From the NCBI GenBank assembly GCA_963971535.1, contig CAXASK010002027.1, positions 87,501-151,500 of the forward strand: a stretch of DNA of 64,000 nt. The letters are read 5' to 3'. The first letter of the stretch is position 1; the number at the start of each line of letters is the position of its first letter. Shown piece after piece: positions 34,342 through 46,266 of the stretch. Source of the stretch: Notolepis coatsorum. Its lineage: Eukaryota > Chordata > Actinopteri > Aulopiformes > Paralepididae. Below the pieces are notes generated by a model. The model was not told the DNA's origin, searched no databases, and saw only the letters and a list, made by a program, of their open reading frames with translations. A program made the position numbers and the translations under genes.

Positions 34342-34449
34342 GCCACCCCCTGATTGGTCCCAGACCTAATCAGTTAAGCAGAGACAGATTAATCGCGTTG
34401 TCTATTTACACATAAGGGTTTGCTGTAGGGGTCAGTCAACTTCACAAAG

Positions 34450-37400
34450 TCATAGGGTTATAGGGTCATGGTCATCATCGATTGTGTCTGGGAGTCGGGG
34501 CAGTTCTATGAGCCTCGCCACGGGACGGGTGTAAGTGCGACCCTGGACAAGCACTTCAGCTGCTCGGACCTTGCCGTCGGCACCGGTGATCACTTTGCTT
34601 ACGCGGCCGGCCGGCCACATAGTTCTGGGCAGTGATTGATCAATAATCATGACGACTGTTCCTTCTGTCAAATTGTCTCTCTCCTTTACCCACTTCTGGC
34701 GGGTCTGTAGAGACGGTAGGTAGTGCAGTAGGAATGTCCTTTGTTGTGCACTCTCTATGGTAGTGCAATCATCTATGTTGGGGTCTGCGGAGATAACAGT
34801 GCTCAATCCACAGAACACAGGCTTCTTATTCTCAGCCTCCTCCTGACTGGCTTCCCTCGGGATAGGCGTGGGCCACTCTCCTTCCGGGAGCTTTAGGAAT
34901 GCTGGGCCGTCACTGTAGACATTGCGACGGGTGAGGTCATCTAGGGGCATTCCCCGGGTGATGACGTCAGCTGGGTTCTGTTTTGTATCAACGTAGCGCC
35001 ACTCTGTTTCTCCGGTTAACTCTTCGGTTAAGTCTTGAATCTCGGTGACTCTGACTCCCACGAAGACTTTGTACTTGCATGAATCCGATTTGATCCAGGC
35101 GAGTACTGTCGTGGAATCTGACCACAGGATTGTTCTAGACACCGGTATGGTGAGCTCACGTTGGATGAGCGTGGCTAGGTGCGCTCCGGCTAGGGCTGCG
35201 CAGAGCTCTAGGCGTGGGATAGATTGTTGCTTGCGTGGGGCTATTCTCGAGCGGGCGAGGACAAATGCTATGTAGATCTCTCCCCCCTCTTCTTGGGCCC
35301 GCAAGTAGGCTACTGATCCGTATGCGACCTCTGAGGCGTCACTGAAGACGTGTAAGTCCATTTTACATGTCTCTGGCCTCACCGTGGGTGGGAAGTAGCT
35401 TCGGCGCATATTAACGCCTGGGAGTGAGTGGAGCTCCATCTCCCACTCTCTCCAGGTGGATGCAAGGTGTGCGGGAATGGGGTCGTCCCAGCCCTGGTCC
35501 TTGTCCCACAATGCTCGTACAATCATTTTTGCCCTGGTGGTGTACGGTAGAATACATCCTAGCGGGTCATATTGTCGGGCGAGTGTTGTGTACACACTCC
35601 GTCTGGTGGTCGGCGCCGCCGCCGGCCTTCCCTGCTCCGTAGTCAGGGGCTTGTGTCTGTAGTGAAGCGAATCTGTTTTGAATCGCCACACCAATCCCAG
35701 GGTCATCTCCTGGGCTTCTCCCGGGATTGTAGCCATCCAGGTCTCGCTGCTGGCTGCCTTGTCCTCGGAGGAGAGGCTGCGCAGTACTTGCGGATCGCTG
35801 CTGGCCCACTGCCTGAGATCAAAGCCGCCTTTGATCAATGAGGCGCGGAGTTTAATCAGGAGAGCCTCGGCTTCTTCCTGGGTTGAAAGGCTTTGTAGAC
35901 AGTTGTCTACGTAGAAGCTGTTCTTTACGCTGTGTCGGACCTCTTCGTCCGCCGCTGGGTCCTCTGCTACATGTTTCTGTAGTGCAAATGTAGCACAGCA
36001 GGGGCTGCACGTCGTTCCGAAGGGGAGGACTTCCCATTGGTAGATGGCTGGGTGCTCATCTCCTGGCTTCTCTCTCCATAGGAACCGCAACAGGGGCTTG
36101 TCCTCCTCTACTAATCTCACCTGCAGGAACATTCCTTTAATGTCCCCGCTGATGGCCACCTTTTCCTGGCGGAAGCGGAGTAGAACGCCAAGGGGGGGGG
36201 CCGAGTGTGGGACCGGGCAGCAACTCTTTATTCAGATTTTGGGATCCGATCTGGTAGCTGCAGTTAAATACTATGCGGTCTTTACCGTTGTGATGGACCT
36301 TGTGGTGAGGCACGTACCACGATTCAGTGGTCTGGTCAGCCTCTTTAATGTCCATCTTTGTGACGTGTCCCGCTGTGATGAGCTTCTCAATCTCGGCGCA
36401 GTATACACTCTCTTGGGCGGGGTTCTTGGCTAAGCGCCGCTCCGTGTTCAGGAGGTACCGTTCTGTGGCGTCTGTCTTGGCGTGGAAAGTAGGCATTCCT
36501 TCTCGCCGCAGGAGTGGCGTGGCGTATCTCAACACGCCGTTGACCGGGACTCTCTTGGTCCCTGTCTCGAGGAGGTGAATGGCGTAAATGTCATCTTTAG
36601 AGCGAATGTCTTTCTTTCCGTTCTTAAAGGGCATTTGTTCCAAGGTCCATAGCCGCTCTACGTGTTGCAGGAGTGCGGTTTCTCCCTCTGTGACTCGGGA
36701 GTGGAGACATCTAGTGGCTGTATTTCGGTTGAGAGATTTGGCGAGCGGGCCTTGGAGAGTCCATCCCAAACGGGTCTCGACTGCTGCAGGACAGCCTCGG
36801 GGTCCGGTATGAACCCGGTCTATCGGGACAATGAGGTCTGCATGGTCGGAGCCTATCAACAGGGTCGGCATAGCATTGTCTATGAGCGGGATCGGTAACT
36901 TGCGCAGATGTGCATATTTCTCCATCAGCTTGGCGACGGGGTATGTGTACCGCGACAGTCCTATTTCTTGGCTGGTGAAAGCGTCTGTAATCTGGTACCG
37001 TCGCTCAGGCTGGCCGCTTGCTGCGATAGAGAATGAGACATTCTCGCCCTTTATCGTCTTCAAATCTCGTCTTATTGTCCGAATTGTCATTTGGGTTTCG
37101 CTTCCCCGCAGCCCTAGCTGGGCCGCAGCGGAGGCGAGCAGAAGGGTCTTCTCTGACCCGTCATCGAGGACGGCGTAAGTGTCCAGGACTTTATTCTGGT
37201 AGCTTAGTGTCACACGCACTACTTTTAGGAGTACTCGGGCTCCACTGCTGCTGGCGGGATCGATGTACATGACGCTCGCTTTGCTGCTGGATGGTGCGGG
37301 TGAAGGGCGCCGTCTGTTACTGTCGTGAAGTATGTCCAGATGGGCTCCATCGCACTTGGTGCACCTTTTCTTTAAGCGGCATTCGGCTGCCATGTGTGAG

Positions 37401-39412
37401 CGCGCACAGCGAAAACAGCGCTTGTTGGACTTTATCCATTGACTTGCTTCCTCCGCGTTCAGCTTGGGGAAGGAGTCACGTTGCGCTAGCCAGTGTTCTT
37501 TCTCACAGTAGGGGCACACTATCTTCCACTTCTCCGTTCTGGAGGGGGTACTGTGGCTCCTGCTGCTCGGTACTGACTCCGATTCGTGCATCACAGTCAC
37601 CGGTCTTCTTCCATCATTTAGTCGTCTGGTTCCTTCTCTGGAGCCAGGGGTGCTCCGTCCGAATGTATCTAGCCGTAGGCTGCTGACTTCTCTCGCCAGG
37701 AAGTCTGCTAGATCGAGGAGGTTCGGTTCGGGGCCATTCGGGTCTCGGTGGTCTCTCTGCCGCCTAAAACGCTCCTGTCGAGCGGGCGGCAGCTTCTCCA
37801 AGATCCTTTCCACATTTGAGTTGGCGTAAAGTTCATGCCTCCCCTTCTCTCTCTGCGCTCCCAACATCCCTACCAGGGACTGCACTCTGATGGACAGGTC
37901 GTCCAGTGCTCGATTGTCTATTGCTGGGGGTAAGCGGTCGATGTGTCGGATCTCCTGGATCACGTAATCCCATATGCGCCCATACCTCTGGTCCAATGCT
38001 ACCAGCGCTGCTGTGTATGGGGTGGTGGAAGTCGCGTAGGCGAGCGCTATATTATGTGCGCGGGGTACCTTTAAGTGCTTCAGTAGGATGGCGTATTTAT
38101 GGCGTTCATCCAATACATCCACCAACATGGTCTCCAGACACATGCGGAGTTCTGTATACTGGGCCCGGTTCTCTTGGGTGAAGTCGGGTACCATAGGCGT
38201 GCCAATGTATGACGCTGACTGTGGATACATCGGCGAGCGTTGGGGGAGAGGCCTCCTAGGCGAGTCTCCTCCCGCTCCTTGGTATGGGCTGGTACCGGCA
38301 GTGTACCATGGCCCGCTTGTCCAGGTGCTGTTCCTCGGTGCGGGTCGTGCGTCGTGCTCACCCGTGTATAGAGTCGGGGGTCTGTAGCGCAGCTCCGCGG
38401 GAGTATAGCCTGGGCTGTACCGGACCTCCTGGTCCGGTAGAGTACTGTGCTGTCGTCGGGCGTGGTTCTCCTCCTCTTCCTCTTCGTCTTCAGTTAGGTC
38501 ATCCAGTGCTTGTAGTCTCTGATTTAGCCTCTCCACAGGATATGCTGCTCCTTCCCGGTTGCTAGGTCTCGCTTGGACCGGTGGGGGGAGGTGGTCTGTG
38601 GGGGGTATAGACCTCGTCTGTTGGTCAAGTTCAGGGTTGTTTACTCGGCTAGGGGATGCCGCCCTGGAGGTGTGTCTAGACGAGTTCCTGGAGCCTCTGG
38701 CGGAGGGAGGGGGTGTTGTCCGTCTGATCAGCTGTTCTATTAGTTGCGCTTGCTGTCTGTCGCGCTTTGCGTCCCGTAGAGCACCAGCAGCTGCTCGCTG
38801 GCTGTCTGCTCGGTCTCGGGCCACATTCTCTTCCCTCTGAATGCGTCTTATTTCTAGACGTATATGCTCTTCTTCGCTCCGCTGCTGGATCTGCAGTCGG
38901 TCGCGTTCAGCAGCGGCGTTCAGGCTGATGAGGAAGGCCTGCTGTAGGGTCCTCTCTGCCTCGCTGGGGGAAGGCGGTTGTATAGGGGAGCCTTCCCTCG
39001 GGGTACTCCTTGCGGAGCCTTGGAGCTCTATCTCCACGGTGCTCTCCCCGTCTTCTTCCGTGCCGAGTTCTCTCTCGGTAGCGTTGTATTCCTACCGGGA
39101 CTCATCGGGGACTACTTCTTCAGTACTGGCGGGGTGTGAAGTCATGTCTGGTTCCCACTGGTCCCCACCGTGAACTTGGTCAGTCACATTAGAACCCGTA
39201 GGGGCCTCTATGGTCGGGGTAGTCTGGGCGTTGGGGTTAGACATACTTTTACTTTCTAGTTTTACCGCGTTTACTGTTAGTAGAAGACTAGGTTGTTGAC
39301 TGACAGCGTAAGCCTCTAAGTACTGAGGGAGCCGTCGTTCGCGCTGCGGGCGTTGGTTAGGAGGATCGTTTCGTGGAGTGTTCATCATAGGCCATTTCAA
39401 TATTAATAACAC
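34450..39412 (-). pseudogene. BEL/Pao gag-pol region, copy 2 (fossil)
   Basis: The same domains as in copy 1 are seen in the same order on the minus strand: coiled coil, DUF1759-type gag, zinc-binding cysteines (CFRCARSHMAAEC), protease (LDDGSEKTLLL), reverse transcriptase (FYVDN), RNase H (FSDASEVAYGSVAYL) and the C-terminal DUF5641-type domain. The frame is broken in a few places and the element is not whole. Confidence 0.88.
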
Positions 39413-39456
39413 TATATTAATATTACACTAATTACCCTCCAGCTCGAAGGACCAAT

Positions 39457-40886
39457 TTTAACTGAGGGGTACAATTCCCTGACTGTATTACTAGATATGA
39501 TACTTACTACCACTACCTTTGTACTTAATATTCGGCCACCCAGTACTCGGCATAAATATATTATGATGAACACTGTCACGTAGATGAAACGGATCCAACA
39601 CAAATGTACGAATTAGAAATAGGTCTTTATTTCTACACAGCGATGGTGTGTAGAGCAAGCACTTAATCAAATCAATCACATTTATGAATGGGAATTAGTA
39701 TGCACTTTTATGGCAAGAGTATTCGTCGGTATATCAATAGAGAACGTCCAATCTCTGGTGGCGCAGGCGGTAAATATACGACCTGGAATAGTTAAGGAAT
39801 AACAGCAATGATACTTTAATGATTATAGAACTGGATACACTAGGGGGGAATTCCGGTCGCTTGTAAGACAACTGGAGAAGGGGGGGGGGGTAGAGTCTGG
39901 CTGTATCCGTCTGGCCGAGGGTATCCTGGGAGAACCCACGGTTGTGCGGCTCGGTGCCTCAGCGATCCTCGATCCACAGATGAAAGCAGTTGGACTCTCT
40001 GTGGGCCGGCTTCCTTCGGTCCACGATGGAGAGACGTGAAGCGACCTCGTCGTGTAGAGCGTCTCCTCACCTGTCGTCCTCTCCAGGGGGGGGTTTTCCA
40101 ACACACGGCAGTGTTGGTCTTTATCCATAGAATAATCACTGTATACAAAGCATAATCCGTGCCTGGGAAGGCGGGCTGTCGTCGGTAGAATAATCCGGTA
40201 TGCAGGTCCACTCGCTCGTCGGCTCTGGGGCTCCTTGGGTGCAGCCTCACATGGGGTCGGCCACCCTGGATAAGCAGCCAGTTCTCTGCCCGAAACGATG
40301 GGGTACTGACTACGATAGTATTCTCACCGTACGAAGCACTATATATTAATAGACTATTATTAGCTTAATAGACTACGTCCAACTCGACGATATAGTGCCA
40401 AATATGACTATTCAAATATTAATATACACGATGTCTCAATACCGATGGTAGGCCGAACTTGGCCTTACTCCCACACGTGGCGTCGCGGGGAGGCTTTACG
40501 TCTGTGACTCTATTGGAGGGTAAGAAACTGGACTAAAAGGAAGTCCTACTTTAGTAGCGCAGTATATATACGCACTATGAACAAATAGTACCGTTAGTGG
40601 TGCGGTAGCCAGATTCCTACGCGGCACTAGGACTTGTTCGTACATGTTGAGCGGTACGTTTGAACTGGGTCTGGGGGGTATGGCAGCCTGGCACCAAGGT
40701 CTCGACCAATAGTAGAATGGAGACTATTATGGGATGTTCAGTAGGCTAGAATGGATATGCAATGCATATTGTACAAGGAATATACAAGGGATATCAGGGA
40801 ATATTAGAGAATATACAAATATAATTAAATATATATATAAATATAAATAAATATATATATTCGGTTTAATCTGGCCCTTCACAACA
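39457..40886 (-). repeat. BEL/Pao copy 2, 5' LTR
   Basis: 1,430 bp, the uninterrupted partner of 32508-34341. It is preceded on plus by the primer-site-like block near 39428-39456. Confidence 0.9.
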
Positions 40887-41111
40887 AATATACTAATTAA
40901 AATAGTTGGACCTGCGAGATTTGTACTTTGTACTTTGTAGGTCTGCATTATAAATGTAAGGAGTAAAAAGTATGTTTTTTTTCTTCTGAAACGTAATTGA
41001 GTAAAAGTACAAGTATACAAACCTAATAATACTAGAGTAAAGTACAAATCCCCCAAAACAGTACTTAAGTATTGTAACGAAGTACAATTACTCAAGTACT
41101 TTACACCCCAG

Positions 41112-41465
41112 CTCACAGCACTGAATCAGCACTACTTAAGATCTATAATGACCTGGTGCTCACCGTTGACTCGGGCAGCAGCGCCACTCTTCTCCTCCTA
41201 GACCTCACCGCCGCCTGTGATACGGTTGAGCATCCCATTCTGCTCGACCGTCTTAAATGCCGGCTGGGTATACTGTAGGTGGGGTGGTCCTAAACTGGTT
41301 TGCCTCCCTTTTTAGTCAGAGAACATTCTCAGTCAGCTTAGGTTTCCACTCCTCTACTGTAGCCGGTCTCCCTTATGGCGTCCCGCAAGGCTCCAACCTG
41401 GCCCCAATACAATTTTCCATATACAGTACATGCTCCCCCTAGCTGAAATCATTCTGAAATCATTC
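41112..41465 (+). mobile_element. L2-like LINE, segment 3 (RT core)
   Basis: Resumes with STESALLKIYNDLVL and LLLLDLTAACDTVEHPILLD, the RT region around the first catalytic Asp. Later come FSQRTFSVSL and GVPQGSNLAPIQFSIY. The canonical LDLSAAFDTVDH reads with changes and at least two stops are present. It is cut at 41466-41480 by the L1/Tx1-like LINE. Confidence 0.8.
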
Positions 41466-41480
41466 AGAAGCATAATATCT

Positions 41481-44400
41481 AATATCATTTAAATTTTTAT
41501 TTATTTATTTATTTTATTTTTTTACGGGAAAGTGGCCAAGCCACAGTCGACATTCTACTTATGGTAGAATTTAGAGTGTTAGATCCTATGGTATACATAG
41601 GAATGTTAAGGATAATTGGATCATTCTGGGATATCCGGTGGTGCAAGGGAGGGAGTCATACGCAAAGGTTGTGTTCATGGAACACATTCCTGTACGACTC
41701 TCGTGGGAGGGAAGGGTAGGGGATTTTTATATGTATGTTTTTAAGCTCAGCTCTCAACGGGACCTCACTAGTGGGATGTATATCTATTATTGCCTCGCAC
41801 TCTAGAAGCATTACCAAAAATTACAATGCAACATGTATAGACTATGGCTAGTTTGAATATAATGATATGGAACACCGGGGGAATAAATAACTAACTCAAA
41901 CGCAAAAGCGTGCTCACACTGATGAAAAAAGAACATGTGGACATTGCTCTGCTAAGCGAAACGCACATTCTAGGAAAAGACATAGATAAATTAGCGGACA
42001 ACACATACCATAATATCAGTCACTCTTCTATTGGTACGAGAACTCGGGGTGTAGCCATAGTCGTTAAACGTAAGTTGAATATTGTACTAAAGGGAGTATG
42101 GTCTGATGTAGAAGGTCGGATAACTATAGCTAAGATTGAACATAAGAACAGGAAAATAGCGTTGATAGCGGTATACGCCCCAAATTTGTACGAAGAAGAT
42201 TTCTTCACTACACTAACCAATGCAATGTTAGACATTCCCGATTACTCATTTATAATAGGAGCGGATTTTAATGCCATCTGGAACCCAAGGATGGACAAAT
42301 CTTACCTCGCCTTTTCCAGCGAACAAAAGAATTAATCGAAGGCATTAAAGGATTGGTCGAAGATTACAGGTGTAAACGACTTATGGCGGTTACTTAATCC
42401 CACGACCCGAAAGTACTCTTGTCGATCTGCGAGACATAATACACTATCCAGAATAGATTATGTCTTTGCATCACAGAGACTATTTGATAATTATGAAGTG
42501 GAAATGATACCCAACGCACTATCAGATCACTGTTATTTACTCCTTAAAGGTACATTTGGTATACTATCCTCCCGAGCCCCAAGATGGCGATTTAACTCGT
42601 TGCTGCTTAATAACAAGGAATTCATTACACAACTCAAAGAAGCTCTTATAGTATTCCAACGGGAGAATGCAAACTCGGTGCAAGACCCCAGAATAATATG
42701 GATGTCGGTAAAGGGAATGATCAAAGATTTCACGGATAGCTTTTCCTCCAAAATGCGCAAGAATCAATGCACAAAACTGGCTGAGCTGGAAACGCTTTAC
42801 TCAACGTTATTTAATTCTCTAAAATACAACAACTCAACTCGACTAGAAAATCAAGTTAACGTACTAAAAATAGAGATCAATGCCATATACAGACAACAAT
42901 CGGAAATACAAATACGCAGCACAAGACAACAGCAGTACTCCCATGGTTCCAAACCCAGCCACCTATTAGCCATGCGATTAAGAATGAATGCAACATTTGC
43001 AGATATAACTACCATTAGAGCACAACAAGTACTTGTAACAGATCCTGTAAAAATAAACGATACATTCAAAGTATTCTACTCCGACTTATATAAATCAGAA
43101 ACGACCTTCGATCAAAACAAAATGGACACATTTCTTAATCAAATTATTCTCCCTAAACTTTCAGAGGATGACGCTAAACAGTTAGAAACACCGATCACAC
43201 TAGAGGAACTCAAGAAGGCCATAACCGCAATGAAAAGTGGTAAGGCTCCTGGAAGAGACGGTTTCCCATCAGAAATGTACCTTTCTTGTTGGGACATAAT
43301 TGGCCCCTTATTACTAAATATGATCTTATACTCAGTCAAGGAGGGGAACTTCCATAAGAATGACAATATTGCACTCATAACAGTCCTCCTTAAAAAAGAC
43401 AAAGACCCCAACGAGTGCGGTAGTTATAGACCTTTAAGCCTCCTCGGAACAGATATCAAACTGTACTCTAAGGTATTAGCCATCAGATTACAAAAGCATA
43501 TGACGTCTTTAGTTCACCCGGACCAAACTGGCTTCATAGGAGGACGCCTGATCACTGAGAACATAAGACGAATACTGCACGTACTTGATGCCGACAAGGA
43601 GGACACCATACCTAAGGCGATGCTGTCCCTGGATGCTATGAAAGCCTTTGACAGGCTGGAATGGTCGTATCTATGGGCAGTGCTAGAAAGGATGGGGTTA
43701 GGAAAAGGATTCATCGATATGATTAAAGTATTATACAAAGACCCATCGGCCATGATTACAACAGGCACAATCATCTCCAAAATATTTCCGGTATCACGCT
43801 CTGCCAGACAGGGTTGTCCTCTTAGTCCCGGACTGTTCAATCTATCATTAGAGCCTTTAGCACAATATATAAGACAATCCCAATCCATAGAACCAATCGT
43901 AATCAAGGGCACACAACAAAAAATTTGTTTATATGCGGACGATGTAATATTGTTCATGCAAAACCCCAACACCACATTGCCTCATCTGCTCAAGTTGATT
44001 GAGGACTTTGGTGATTTATCGGGATTTAAGATAAATTGGCCAAAGTCGGCTTTCCTTCCACTTAACACCCCTGCAAAAAAAGATACAACCCTCCCAGGAC
44101 AGATACCGATGGTAAAACATTTCAGATGCTTGGGAGTGGAAATATTCCCTACCATAAGACAAACGGTGAAGCACAACTACACAAAAATCCAAAACAAAAT
44201 CAAAGACGACCTTGATAGATGGGCAAAACTTAAAAACACAGTACAAGCACGGATATCAATAGTTAAGATGGATGTACTACCTAAAATCAACTTCTTCAGT
44301 TCAATGCTACCGTTACCCCCTCCAGAGGGTTACTGGAAAAGATTACACTCCTCCACATACAAATTTATTTGGAATAACAAACCACCACGTATAAAAAGAT

Positions 44401-45867
44401 CCACCGCACAGAGAAATAAAGCAGATGGTGGCATGGCATTTCCAGATTTTTTCCTATATTTTAAGGCATACACATTAAGTCCATTGACAACATGGTTTGA
44501 CTCCCAAGCATTAGCATCCTGGAGAAAAATAGAAGAAAACATAGTAGCCCCACATAGACTGAAGGACATAGCATACACTAAACTACCAATCAAGCACTGT
44601 GAACGAAAATTTTGCCCCATAATTACTCATGCGATCCGGATATGGCGTGAATCACAAAAAAAAAATCCTAACCCACAAAAATGGCACAATCATACTCCCT
44701 TATTCAATAACAATGCACTCTTAATTGGAAAACGACCTATAAGATTCCCTATATGGGAAGAGCAAGGCATACACTCATTAGGGGATGTTTTTAACAAACA
44801 GGGTTTTTGTAGTGATAAAGAAATACGCAAAAAATGTAATCTCACCAAGTCCACATGGCTTTTTCACAAACAGTTAGAGCTATGTTTGAAGTCTCACGGT
44901 GTTCCATTAGACAGACCAATTGAACACCACAGATACCACAAATTCTTCTACGCAAGAGAGACATCGAGAGGTTTTGTTTCAGAATTTTATCATCAATTAC
45001 TAACGTCCTCGTATGAAACCCTCCAACTAGACTCTGTCTGGAGGAGGGATATACCAGACCTGGAAATTGACTTTGATTGGCAAGGAGCCTGGGCAAATGT
45101 CCGACTTACATCAAGGAACCCGGATCATCAACAAATCAACCTTAACTATATTCACAGGACATACTTGACTCCTATAAGACTGTGCCGAATGGGGCTTAAA
45201 CAAGATTCCAAATGCACCCAATGGACAAATGGGGACGAAGGGACATTTATGCACATGTATTGGGACTGCTCACCAGTTAAGGCATTCTGGAAAGATGTGA
45301 CCCAACAAATATCAAAACTCGTATCTTGGAATATACCTGTACACCCCTCGGTATTACTATTGAATGATGTTTTTGAGTTTGCAGTGAATCCACAGCTAAA
45401 GAGATTGGTTTTATCAGGTATCACAGTAGCCAAAAAGCTGATCGCATCACGCTGGTTTCAACCGGAAAAAATTTGCCGTAAAGTTTGGTTTCTTACATAT
45501 CTCGATGTAATTTACCATGAAATATCTAAAGCAAGAATTCTGGCTCTCAATTAATCCAAAATGTCAATGTGGTTAGAAGTGGTGGAGAAAATAAAAGCTA
45601 GCTTATAATGGTAGTGTCTGGTTAGGTGCGAGGGATAGTGGAGGTACTTCTCAAGGTGGGGTCCGGGAGGGGGGGGTTCGAGCTGGAGCATATGTGTGTA
45701 GGTTTTTTAGATAACAGGTATTAGGGGTATATCTTATATAAGACAACTAACTAAAATGTGATCTCATTGGATGTGCCCTGACAATTAATGCTTGTATATC
45801 TTATCGTGTGTTGTCATGTTTGTTTATATGTTTGTTTAAAAAATAATAAAAAAAATAAAATACAAAA
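41481..45867 (+). mobile_element. L1/Tx1-like LINE, near full length (4,387 bp)
   Basis: The perfect 15-bp duplication AGAAGCATAATATCT lies at 41466-41480 and 45868-45882. Between them are a 363-bp leader (41481-41843) without an ORF1, one ORF2 (41844-45554), a 3' UTR, and an A-rich tail of the type AATAAAAAAAATAAAATAC. The lack of ORF1 may mean slight 5' truncation or a family without it. It splits the L2 LINE inside its RT. Confidence 0.93.
41844..45554 (+). pseudogene. LINE ORF2: endonuclease-reverse transcriptase, two stops
   Basis: A frame of 1,236 codons from ATG 41844 (MASLNIMIWNTGG) to TAA 45554, interrupted only by TAA at 41892-41894 and 42333-42335. No frame changes are seen. Residues 1-230 are an AP-type endonuclease (LLSETHI, IALIAVYAPN, IIGADFNAIW, SRIDYVFAS, LSDHCYLLL). 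Reverse transcriptase is at about 430-720: KSGKAPGRDGFPSEMY, YRPLSLLGTDIKLYSK, TGFIGGRLITENIRRI, SLDAMKAFDRLEW, RQGCPLSPGLFNLS, the catalytic LYADDVILF, and GFKINWPKSA. The C-terminus has a Cys/His patch (FMHMYWDC) of the type seen in L1/Tx1 elements. It cuts target DNA and copies its RNA at the nick in active relatives. The second stop lies in the endonuclease domain, so a full-length product is unlikely without read-through. Confidence 0.93.
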
Positions 45868-45882
45868 AGAAGCATAATATCT

Positions 45883-45976
45883 CCTAGCATTCTTATGCGC
45901 AATTATAGTGTCCCCTAAAACCCAATAATACCTTCAACCTCGACAATGTGAGAGCCTGCATTGAGGAGATAAAATG
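45883..45976 (+). mobile_element. L2-like LINE, segment 4
   Basis: Reads PLKPNNTFNLDNVRACIEEI then KC, the stretch just after the YADD motif in L2 LINEs. The motif itself is decayed. The LINE is cut again at about 45976 and resumes near 53512. Confidence 0.7.
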
Positions 45977-46080
45977 TCTCACTATTGTGACGTACATGGG
46001 TACGTGGGTTGGGCATTATCATTATTCCTGTATTTATGACACCATCTGAACATCAGGTTAGTATATTTATTGTGTTGTCT
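45977..46080. other. Unassigned sequence left of DIRS element A
   Basis: 104 bp that are neither L2 nor DIRS. Together with 51504-53155 it forms an older insertion into the L2 LINE that I cannot classify. Confidence 0.4.
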
Positions 46081-46266
46081 GTTCTGTATCATATCGCTCT
46101 CGCTCGGCATCGCTCTCTGCACTATCTCGCATACGTGCACGCGCACTGAATAAAGACCACAATGTACCTTTAATCCCAATATTCGTCTGACCACACCCCT
46201 ATCAGCTTACCCATATAAGCAGGGGTGGGGCCACCCACTCTCCTCCTTCTCGCTTTCACCACAAGG
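46081..46266 (+). repeat. DIRS A left inverted terminal repeat
   Basis: Begins GTTCTGTATCATATCGCTCT. Its inner part (about 46100-46266) pairs with 51293-51465 apart from a few bases. Confidence 0.85.

Larger units (their letters stand above)
32508..40886 (-). mobile_element. BEL/Pao LTR retrotransposon, copy 2
   Basis: LTRs 32508-34341 (including a 408-bp LINE-tail insertion) and 39457-40886. The 5-bp target duplication AATAT is at 32503-32507 and 40887-40891. The interior is nearly identical to copy 1, while part of the LTR is clearly different. Its own two LTRs differ by only a handful of substitutions, so insertion is recent. It is a broken fossil, with about three to four breaks. Confidence 0.92.
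32168..41111. mobile_element. hAT-like MITE, split by BEL/Pao copy 2
   Basis: The left end CAGGGGTGTAAAAAGTAC and the right end GTACTTTACACCCC are inverted partners. The interior is rich in AGTACTTAAGT-type motifs seen in many fish MITEs. Own sequence is 32168-32502 and 40892-41111, about 555 bp without the insertion. I cannot see a clean 8-bp target duplication, so the superfamily call rests on the termini. Confidence 0.65.

Noticed and set aside
32168-41111. 8-bp target duplication for the CAGGGGTG MITE
   Set aside because: Flanks TTTCAG on the left and CTCACAGC on the right do not match as a duplication, so none is claimed.
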